Shown here one piece after another: positions 1 to 4,835 of a DNA stretch of 7,586 nucleotides. The notes under the pieces were generated by a model. The model searched no databases and was not told the DNA's origin. It worked only from the letters and a program-made list of their open reading frames with translations. Source of the stretch: an uncultured Lachnospiraceae bacterium (lineage in GTDB: Bacteria; Bacillota; Clostridia; Lachnospirales; Lachnospiraceae); NCBI GenBank assembly GCA_945834545.1, contig CAMAHO010000114.1:1-7586 (forward strand), given 5' to 3'. The position numbers and the translations under genes were made by a program. The first letter of the stretch is position 1, and the number at the start of each line of letters is the position of its first letter.

Positions 1-19
1 TAGAAAATCACCAAGTTTT

Positions 20-274
20 CTACCAGTTCCCCTCCGGACAGCACAGATTTTTCTTAGCTGCCCTGATTTCCACATAACAGCCGCAGCTTCTGCACATACC
101 CGTCAAGAGTAATTCACAGGCTTCGCATAGCTCCAGGCGTCTCTCGTACTCCTGAGGCGGGACTTTACTATCCGGTGCCATTTGTTCTAAGTGAGCCTTT
201 ATCACCTGATACAAATCCTCTTCCTCTTGCATCTGCCTTATCAGACATTTCTTACAAAATCTCAGTTCCTCCAT
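20..274 (-). CDS. DUF6171-like small cysteine-rich protein
   Basis: An 84-residue protein with paired cysteines throughout: CKKC near the N-terminus (residues 8-11), CEAC around residues 50-53, CRSCGC around residues 61-66 and a final CCPEGNW. This pattern suggests a small zinc-ribbon or treble-clef-like metal-binding fold. It resembles the DUF6171 family of Clostridia, which has no established function. The middle (about residues 13-45) is acidic and helical-looking. There is no signal peptide or membrane segment, so it is probably cytoplasmic. The ATG is preceded on the minus strand by GAGAAGG at about 5 nt spacing, which supports this start. It lies about 105 nt downstream of the DUF402 gene on the same strand and may be the last gene of that transcript. 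The family assignment is from recall of the cysteine pattern and the ending; function is unknown. Confidence 0.75.
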   Translation of the reverse strand: MEELRFCKKCLIRQMQEEEDLYQVIKAHLEQMAPDSKVPPQEYERRLELCEACELLLTGMCRSCGCYVEIRAAKKNLCCPEGNW

Positions 275-379
275 GTAAACCTTCTCGCAATTTCTATTTT
301 ATTGCCCCAAATCCGTGGTGGGCATGATTTCCATAATGTCATTTCGTTCTCGCCACATCTATGTATGGTCTTACCGGTA

Positions 380-976
380 CTAATGTATCTTACACTCCGG
401 ATATCTCTCTGTAAGCTCTATGGTTTTTTGCAGGATTTTGTTACACCATACTTCCGTGCCTTCAAAATCTCTTCCATAGGTACTGAGAATCTCCTGTCCC
501 GCATCCATTGCCCTATCATACTGTTCCTGAGTAAGCTCTCCCTCCTGGTATGCTTTGAACAATTCGTCCTCGTCATCAAAACAAGCATCTCCTTTGGGGC
601 TCAAAATAACATCCAGATACATATCCTCAAAGATTGCCACCAAATCCTCTTCCGCATAAAAGAAACGATTTATGACATCGCAATAGATAACAGAGATGGA
701 ATAAGGATACTTCACCCCTTGGATTTTCTTTTTCTTCCGAGTGTACTTAGCTGTTATTACACAATTTTTCCCGTCAGGAATCAGCTGTAGCCAAAACATC
801 CCCTTGCCACATACAGGAGTCTTTTTATTCTTTTCCAAATTCCAATATTGTTTTTTACCGGAGAGAATGTAAATCAGACCTACCAATCCGTGAAATTCCT
901 CTGTATCTACTCTAACCTGGTAATAGGGGAATCCTTGAAATCCCCAACTGTCTCTGTCTAATCTTTTTTGTTTCAT
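380..976 (-). CDS. DUF402 domain protein (nucleoside phosphatase-like)
   Basis: A 198-residue protein from this start. The hallmark DUF402 segment is at residues about 116-140: FEDMYLDVILSPKGD, then FDDEDELF, then the typical helical tail EGELTQEQYDRA. Characterised DUF402 proteins (the Ntdp/FomD group) are Mg-dependent nucleoside di/triphosphate or nucleotidyl phosphatases using these acidic residues, so a cytosolic phosphohydrolase role is plausible but not shown here. The N-terminus MKQKRLDRDSWGF matches how clostridial members usually begin, so I chose the ATG at 976. A second in-frame ATG at 1033 has a better GGGAGA ribosome site 7 nt upstream and would add 19 residues, so the start is uncertain. 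A basic lysine-rich insert (KKKKIQG, about residues 82-87) interrupts the beta region. It follows the CoA-transferase gene closely on the same strand and probably shares its transcript. Confidence 0.82.
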   Translation of the reverse strand: MKQKRLDRDSWGFQGFPYYQVRVDTEEFHGLVGLIYILSGKKQYWNLEKNKKTPVCGKGMFWLQLIPDGKNCVITAKYTRKKKKIQGVKYPYSISVIYCDVINRFFYAEEDLVAIFEDMYLDVILSPKGDACFDDEDELFKAYQEGELTQEQYDRAMDAGQEILSTYGRDFEGTEVWCNKILQKTIELTERYPECKIH

Positions 977-1097
977 GTTTTTCTTACCTATTATCTTTCC
1001 ACCCCTCCACAAAATGGGGTTTGATTTTTCCATCTATCACTCTCCCATTCTCAATCTGATGGGTTTTCTTATTTGTTCTGTTTCAGTTTCTCTCAGA

Positions 1098-2438
1098 TTA
1101 CCTTTTATTGCTTCGACGCCAGATTTTTCTCTCCTCGGCCTCCTTGATCAGCTCTTCCCGGAAATCCGGATGAGCTATGGAAATCAAGGCTTCTGCCCTC
1201 TCCCAGGTGGAACGACCTTCTAGGTTGATGACTCCGTATTCGGTTGCCAGAAAGTACACCTGGCTTCTGGGGGAGGTAATGATATCCCCGTTAAACTGAG
1301 GGCGGATTCTGGAATGCACTACTCCGTGTCGGTCAGTGTGCGTAGAGGGCATACAAATAAAGGCCTTGCCACCCCTGGAGGCAGAAGCTCCTATGAGGAA
1401 ATCCAGTTGTCCGCCTGTGCCACTGATTTGTCTGGAGCCGGAGCTTTCTGCCGCCACCTGACCGTACAAATCCACTGCCACACAGCTGTTAATAGAAACC
1501 ATATTGTCAATTTGAGAGATGATGCTGGGGCGATTCACATACTCTAAGGGATAGGCCGCTATACCGTGATTGTCATCCAACCACTCATACAGCTCTTCTG
1601 AGCCCATGGCACAGCCAAACACTCCCTTTCCCCTGTCGATGCTCTTTTTCTTGTTTGTCAGCTTTCCGGAATTATGAAGGCTCAAATACGCATCTGTACA
1701 AAACTCCGTGTGCATTCCCAAATCCTTTAAATCAGATTCCGCAATCAGCTCGCCCAATGCATTGGGCAGGCTGCCGATACCTAACTGTAGGGTAACCCCA
1801 TCCGTCAAATAAGGAATGATGTGACTTGCAATCACCCTGTCTCTGTCAGAAGGCTCTGCGGGCTTTACATATTCAAAAGGCGCGTGCTCTCCTTCCACAA
1901 TATAATCTACCTCAGATATATGGATGCACTCATCATAGCCCCCGTGTACCTTTGGCATATTTTCATTGACTTCCAGGATAACAATATCAGCTGTTCTCAC
2001 AATGGGAGCAGCCACCCCTGTATTCACAGAAAAATTAAAATACCCATGCTTATCCATGGGCGTCACGCTCACCATAACCACGTTAACATGCAAGAAAAAT
2101 TCATAATAAGCCGCATTATTTTGAAATACCATTGGGATATAGAAGCACAAGCCTCTATCGCACAGCTTTCGTTCATAGGCGGAGCAATGCCAGCTGTGAT
2201 AGGTAAAGTGCTCCTGACTGGGATCACATTCCGCTACGTGAATCGGGCCGGACAACAGATTCCCACGGATTTTTACATCCAGAAGCTCCTCTTTTCTCTT
2301 TGCCAGGGCCTCATCCAGCAATGTAGGTTTTCCCAGACTGCTGGTATAATCCACCCAGTCTCCGCTTTTGACCACACGAACTGCTTCTTCGGCTGTCCGT
2401 AGCTTAGCTTTATATTCTGCTGAGTAATCCTGTAGCAT
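1098..2438 (-). CDS. Acyl-CoA:acetate CoA-transferase (acetyl-CoA hydrolase/transferase family)
   Basis: A full-length 446-residue member of the acetyl-CoA hydrolase/transferase family, which includes butyryl-CoA:acetate CoA-transferase and 4-hydroxybutyrate CoA-transferase. These move CoA between an acyl group and acetate through a glutamyl-CoA thioester. Visible landmarks: NENMP (158-162), CoA-contacting QLGIGSLPNAL (218-228), GMHTEF with the likely catalytic Glu245, DNMVSINSC (311-319), DLYGQVAAES (323-332), SGTGGQLDF (339-347) and the ending IWRRSNKR. That last segment and the AEALISIAHPDFRE block look like the butyrate-producer But group. However, the first 150 residues and GIGSLPN (But usually has GIGGMPN) differ, so the substrate acid is open. 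There is no signal peptide, so it is cytosolic. AAGGAGG lies 8 nt before the ATG. It is expressed from the promoter at 2481-2509 and is followed by the DUF402 gene. The family is secure; the exact substrate is not. Confidence 0.9.
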   Translation of the reverse strand: MLQDYSAEYKAKLRTAEEAVRVVKSGDWVDYTSSLGKPTLLDEALAKRKEELLDVKIRGNLLSGPIHVAECDPSQEHFTYHSWHCSAYERKLCDRGLCFYIPMVFQNNAAYYEFFLHVNVVMVSVTPMDKHGYFNFSVNTGVAAPIVRTADIVILEVNENMPKVHGGYDECIHISEVDYIVEGEHAPFEYVKPAEPSDRDRVIASHIIPYLTDGVTLQLGIGSLPNALGELIAESDLKDLGMHTEFCTDAYLSLHNSGKLTNKKKSIDRGKGVFGCAMGSEELYEWLDDNHGIAAYPLEYVNRPSIISQIDNMVSINSCVAVDLYGQVAAESSGSRQISGTGGQLDFLIGASASRGGKAFICMPSTHTDRHGVVHSRIRPQFNGDIITSPRSQVYFLATEYGVINLEGRSTWERAEALISIAHPDFREELIKEAEERKIWRRSNKR

Positions 2439-2480
2439 AGAACCGTCCTCCTTAAATCAGTCTTCTTAACCCTACATTTC

Positions 2481-2509
2481 ACTTTATCACATCTAACGCA
2501 TTCTCTCAA
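2481..2509 (-). promoter_or_regulatory. Sigma-A type promoter for the CoA-transferase gene
   Basis: Read on the minus strand, TTGAGA (2509-2504, five of six matches to TTGACA) is followed by exactly 17 nt and then TAAAGT (2486-2481, four of six matches to TATAAT). A TGn extension sits directly before the -10 hexamer. This leaves roughly 35 nt of leader before the ribosome site and ATG at 2438. The promoter begins only 9 nt inside the edge of the palindromic element at 2518-2681, so the element sits just upstream of it. Confidence 0.55.
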
Positions 2510-2517
2510 CATTGTTT

Positions 2518-2681
2518 GTAACAGTTCAGTCATATCGAATAACATCTCCAAATTATGCTTGCATAAATTTGGAGATGTTATTCGATGTGAGCTGAGCGCC
2601 AATCAATGAGCAAAGTTAGCTGCGTAGCAGTGAGAAAGCACCGTAGGTGCGGCTTTGCGAATGGCGCGGCTGAACTGCTAC
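2518..2681. repeat. Nested cloverleaf palindromic element (MITE/REP-like)
   Basis: A 164-bp stretch in which most bases fall into complementary arms. The ends GTAACAGTTCAG (2518-2529) and CTGAACTGCTAC (2670-2681) pair at 11 of 12 positions. Inside, 2531-2558 pairs with 2561-2589 as a nearly perfect hairpin of about 28 bp with a TT tip, one bulged A and one T-G pair. The other half has GCGCCA (2596-2601) with TGGCGC (2662-2667), then GCAAAG (2610-2615) with CTTTGC (2653-2658). These enclose two small hairpins, CTGC-GTA-GCAG (2620-2630) and GCACC-GTA-GGTGC (2638-2650), both with a GTA loop. It encodes no plausible protein. Terminal inverted repeats plus dense internal folding fit a non-autonomous mobile repeat of the kind scattered in Lachnospiraceae intergenic regions. 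Copy number cannot be seen from one window. Confidence 0.7.
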
Positions 2682-2703
2682 CATTGTGTTACGGACAGGG
2701 TGA

Positions 2704-2748
2704 GCCATTGGGGACATTAAAAAAGCCGTTTTTTTCCGTCCCCCTGGC
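2704..2748. repeat. Inverted repeat with A6/T7 tracts in the stem
   Basis: GCCA (2704-2707) pairs with TGGC (2745-2748), GGGGAC (2710-2715) with GTCCCC (2738-2743), and A6 (2719-2724) with the T7 run (2729-2735) around a GCCG tip. The uridine run lies inside the stem rather than after it, so this is not a standard intrinsic terminator in either direction. It sits 22 bp right of the cloverleaf element and 25 bp left of the GH43 -35 box. It may belong to the same repeat or insulate the two divergent genes. Confidence 0.5.
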
Positions 2749-2773
2749 ACATATTCTTTGATACATAAACTCC

Positions 2774-2802
2774 TTGCTTAGAATCTCCTATACCTTTATA
2801 AT
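2774..2802 (+). promoter_or_regulatory. Sigma-A type promoter for the GH43 gene
   Basis: A perfect -10 hexamer TATAAT (2797-2802) stands 17 nt after TTGCTT (2774-2779, matching the TTG half of the -35 consensus). Transcription would begin near 2809, giving a leader of about 65 nt before the ATG at 2875. No operator or riboswitch fold could be recognised in the leader. Confidence 0.65.
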
Positions 2803-2874
2803 AGAGATATATGAAACGGATGGCCGCACTACATATTGCGAGACAGTTCCGGACTAACTATATCGGAGGATAAA

Positions 2875-3855
2875 ATGAGCAAATTTAACGAACCCTTAGT
2901 AACACACATTTACACAGCAGATCCATCTGCGCACGTATTTGACGGAAAGCTTTACATCTATCCCTCACACGACTTAGTGCATGAGTGTGAGGACAACGAT
3001 AACGGTGACCAGTACAATATGGAAGATTACCACATCCTTTGTATGGATGATGTGGATGCTCCCTGCAAGGATTGTGGCGAGGTTCTTCATATGAACGAGG
3101 TTCCCTGGGTGTCCAAGCAGATGTGGGCGCCGGATGCCGCTGAAAAAGATGGCAAGTATTATCTATACTTCCCTGCCAGAGATAGGAACGGTGAATTTCA
3201 TCTGGGCGTTGCCGTCAGCGACAGCCCTGCGGGCAAATTTGTTCCTCAGCCGGACTACATTCCCGGCAGCTTTAGCATTGACCCGGCAGTTTTGATGGAC
3301 GATGACGGTCAAGGCTACATCTACTTTGGAGGTCTCTGGGGTGGTCAGCTTGAGAAATGGCAGACAGGAAGCTTCCTGCCTAACGAGGAAGGTCCTAAAG
3401 GAGATGAGAAGGCTCTGGGTCCTCAGGTAGCACGTCTTTCCGACGATATGCTAACCTTCAAGGAAGGTCCTAAGGAAATTACTATTTTAGATGAAAACGG
3501 CGAACCTTTGAAGGCTAGTGATGAAGATAGAAGGTATTTTGAGGGACCCTGGATGCATAAATATAATGGAACCTATTATCTCTCCTACTCCACTGGTACG
3601 ACCCATTACATTGTCTATGCTACCAGCGACAAGCCGGAGGGACCTTTTACCTATCGCGGCCGTATCTTAGAGCCTGTTATTGGCTGGACTACCCACCACT
3701 CCATCGTGGAGTTTAAGGGGAAATGGTATCTGTTCTATCACGACAGCTCCCTGTCCGGCGGTATCAACAGCCAAAGAAGTGTAAAATTCTGTGAGTTACA
3801 TTATAACGAGGATGGCACAATTCAGACGATAAAGCCTTATGAAAATAACAACTGA
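2875..3855 (+). CDS. GH43 family glycoside hydrolase (arabinofuranosidase/xylosidase type)
   Basis: A 326-residue single-domain protein with the five-bladed beta-propeller signature of glycoside hydrolase family 43. These are inverting enzymes acting on arabinose- or xylose-containing glycans. The expected catalytic triad is visible: the general base Asp16 in YTADPSAHVFDGKLYIYPSHD-type context, the pKa-tuning Asp136 in FSIDPAVL, and the general acid Glu223 in YFEGPWMHKYNG. WTTHHS (271-276) supplies the conserved propeller-core histidine. There is no signal peptide, transmembrane segment or carbohydrate-binding module, so it should act in the cytoplasm on imported oligosaccharides. I chose the ATG at 2875 because GGAGG lies 5 nt upstream and the preceding in-frame TTG (2836) has no ribosome site. 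Its last codons overlap the start of the next gene by 17 nt. Subfamily and exact substrate cannot be decided from sequence alone. Confidence 0.88.
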   Translation: MSKFNEPLVTHIYTADPSAHVFDGKLYIYPSHDLVHECEDNDNGDQYNMEDYHILCMDDVDAPCKDCGEVLHMNEVPWVSKQMWAPDAAEKDGKYYLYFPARDRNGEFHLGVAVSDSPAGKFVPQPDYIPGSFSIDPAVLMDDDGQGYIYFGGLWGGQLEKWQTGSFLPNEEGPKGDEKALGPQVARLSDDMLTFKEGPKEITILDENGEPLKASDEDRRYFEGPWMHKYNGTYYLSYSTGTTHYIVYATSDKPEGPFTYRGRILEPVIGWTTHHSIVEFKGKWYLFYHDSSLSGGINSQRSVKFCELHYNEDGTIQTIKPYENNN

Positions 3856-4471
3856 TTATCAAAATTTAAATCAATCGGATTATCAAAGCTTAAATCACAC
3901 ACCTGAAAATCACTCTCATCAGGTGACGGAACACGTATTTGAACATCAGGTCAAACGTTCTGTCCAAGGCGGAATGTCCGCCTTGGACAATAAGAATACC
4001 CCTGGTGTAATTTATCAGCCCTCCTTTTCCACACAAAAGGAAAAAGAGCCGGAAGAAAGCTTGCTTTCACAGGCTGTTCGTTCCGGCAAAGACTTTCTCA
4101 AGAAAATTTGGGGGCCTACCAAGGAGGAGCTTGCCCTCTCTCAAGAGAGAACTGTGGAGGCGGGTGCAGAGAAGCTAAATCCCTACCCTTCACAGAAAAG
4201 GAAAAATCCTTTGGCACCTTTTGTTCGTGAGTTTAAGAAACGGGTGATTCATGTCACCACAGGCTTTTTTCATTTTCAATCCGGCAGCTCCGGTCTCCCA
4301 AAGGAGAACAAGAAAAAGAAACCACCGGAACATGTTGTTGTTGAAAATGTAAAGCTGGAGCTTCATACAGATCCCACTTATTCCGAGCACTTGTTGGATT
4401 CCTACGACAGAACCGGTGCCTATGTCCCTTTAGCCTCCCAAGCACCAAAAAAAACATCCCAGGAGGAATAA
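3839..4471 (+). CDS. Uncharacterised protein, charged and low-complexity
   Basis: A 210-residue protein I do not recognise. Codon use resembles the flanking genes and the frame stays open throughout, so I consider it real. The N-terminus has a repeated octad (DYQNLNQS, DYQSLNHT) and many His/Gln/Asn residues. Residues about 60-110 are charged and probably helical (SLLSQAVRSGKDFLKKIWG). Residues 118-135 and 152-160 are strongly basic (KKKKPP). The best-ordered stretch may be the C-terminal VVVENVKLELHTDPTYSEHLLDSYD region. There is no signal peptide or membrane span. The start at 3839 lacks a clear ribosome site and overlaps the GH43 end by 17 nt, suggesting translational coupling; Met46 at 3974 is an alternative. 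Its stop overlaps the next start as TAATG, so it likely works with the small membrane protein downstream. Function unknown. Confidence 0.65.
   Translation: MKITTDYQNLNQSDYQSLNHTPENHSHQVTEHVFEHQVKRSVQGGMSALDNKNTPGVIYQPSFSTQKEKEPEESLLSQAVRSGKDFLKKIWGPTKEELALSQERTVEAGAEKLNPYPSQKRKNPLAPFVREFKKRVIHVTTGFFHFQSGSSGLPKENKKKKPPEHVVVENVKLELHTDPTYSEHLLDSYDRTGAYVPLASQAPKKTSQEE
3854..3897 (+). repeat. 24-nt period tandem duplication
   Basis: Two copies of GATTATCAAAATTTAAATCA-like sequence, at 3854-3873 and 3878-3897, agree at 18 of 20 bases. They encode the duplicated octad DYQNLNQS/DYQSLNHT at the N-terminus of the unknown protein. The first copy starts on the stop codon of the GH43 gene. Confidence 0.6.
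3961..3989 (+). repeat. Perfect 13-bp hairpin inside a coding sequence
   Basis: TGTCCAAGGCGGA (3961-3973) and TCCGCCTTGGACA (3977-3989) are exact reverse complements separated only by ATG (3974-3976). That ATG is codon 46 of the unknown protein. No U-run follows, so it is not an intrinsic terminator. If codon 46 were used as a start, its ribosome-site-like AAGGCGG would be buried in the stem. Confidence 0.6.
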
Positions 4472-4473
4472 TG
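4461..4473 (+). promoter_or_regulatory. Strong ribosome binding site and TAATG stop/start overlap
   Basis: AGGAGG (4461-4466) precedes the ATG at 4471 by 4 nt. The TAA stop of the 210-codon gene (4469-4471) shares its last A with that ATG. This is a typical coupled start and shows that a gene is meant to begin here, even though its frame closes after nine codons. Confidence 0.7.
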
Positions 4474-4660
4474 ACGCGAAAGGAAGGTTTGTTATGGTGA
4501 TTACGCAGACAAGAAATCAAAAGCCCACAGCATTGAGGCACAAACCAAGACCTTATTTATTAAAATGGCCATTTCTATTACTTTTCTCTTTGTTTTGATT
4601 ATCGGCACAACAGCAACTGCCATCATTGCAAGCAAAAACAGTAAGCTTTTAACCTCCTGA
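4471..4660 (+). pseudogene. Frameshifted small single-pass membrane protein
   Basis: From the well-placed ATG the frame reads MTRKEGLLW and then hits TGA at 4498-4500. The +1 frame, with no good start of its own, continues as YGDYADKKSKAHSIEAQ, then TKTLFIK, then a clear transmembrane segment MAISITFLFVLIIGTTATAI and the tail IASKNSKLLTS, ending at TGA 4658-4660. Removing one base in the 4485-4493 region (for example one T of GTTA) joins them into an intact 62-residue protein. The predicted topology is a charged cytoplasmic N-terminus, a membrane helix at about residues 32-54 and a short basic tail. The TAATG overlap couples it to the preceding unknown gene. The break may be a true mutation, a sequencing error, or a +1 recoding site. 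I do not recognise the family. Confidence 0.6.
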
Positions 4661-4673
4661 AACGAAATGTCAA

Positions 4674-4687
4674 GGACTTTTTAGTCC
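4674..4687. repeat. Short hairpin after the small membrane protein gene
   Basis: GGACT (4674-4678) and AGTCC (4683-4687) flank TTTT, 13 nt after the last stop codon of the rightward genes. There is no U-run after the stem, so terminator activity is doubtful. Confidence 0.3.
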
Positions 4688-4705
4688 CCCTACCATTCAT
4701 TGCAT

Positions 4706-4739
4706 GAAAAAAGCCACTGTAGATTTCTCCACAATGGCT
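4706..4739 (-). terminator. Rho-independent terminator of the ABC operon
   Basis: Read on the minus strand, AGCCATTGT (4739-4731) and ACAGTGGCT (4720-4712) pair at eight of nine positions around a 10-nt loop. Six T residues follow directly (4712-4707). It lies about 97 nt past the permease stop codon. In the plus direction the stem is followed, after several bases, by a T6 run, so weak bidirectional use for the genes ending at 4660 is possible. The remaining stretch 4740-4835 shows nothing else I can support. Confidence 0.7.
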
Positions 4740-4835
4740 CCAAAGTCATTTTTTATTCACTTTTGATTACCGGCAAACTCGTGCCCAAACTGAAAGTTTC
4801 GCTTGTTCGACAAATTTTGATTTTGCTTGGGTATA

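Noticed and set aside
1..22. TAGAAAA/TTTTCTA inverted repeat at the left edge
   Set aside because: Only 7 A/T-rich pairs overlapping the DUF6171 stop codon, and the downstream side is outside the window, so a terminator cannot be judged.
191..790. 199-codon open frame on the plus strand
   Set aside because: It lies antisense to the DUF6171 and DUF402 genes, has no ribosome site and no recognisable domain; both opposite-strand genes have family signatures.
1821..2402. 193-codon open frame on the plus strand
   Set aside because: Antisense to the CoA-transferase coding sequence; the translated product is low-quality (many His/Ile runs) with no domain or start signal.
2273..2602. 109-codon minus-strand frame crossing the promoter and the palindromic element
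   Set aside because: It overlaps the CoA-transferase gene in another frame and reads through a hairpin arm; no ribosome site.
2518..2681. tRNA or tmRNA reading of the cloverleaf
   Set aside because: No T-loop GTTCRA consensus, acceptor stem, anticodon loop geometry or CCA end; arms are too long and loops are 2-3 nt.
2439..2874. CRISPR array or insertion sequence in the large intergenic region
   Set aside because: No regularly spaced direct repeats and no transposase frame; the structure is inverted, not direct, repeats.
2836..2877. TTG start for the GH43 gene at 2836
   Set aside because: It lacks a ribosome site, while GGAGG sits 5 nt before the ATG at 2875 where family members normally begin.
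4190..4541. Minus-strand frames of 66 and 95 codons
   Set aside because: Antisense to the unknown plus-strand gene; no start signals or domains.
4494..4598. 34-codon frame beginning MVITQTRNQK with a hydrophobic end
   Set aside because: It lacks a ribosome site and is a different-frame reading of the frameshifted membrane protein gene, whose own frame gives a better transmembrane segment.
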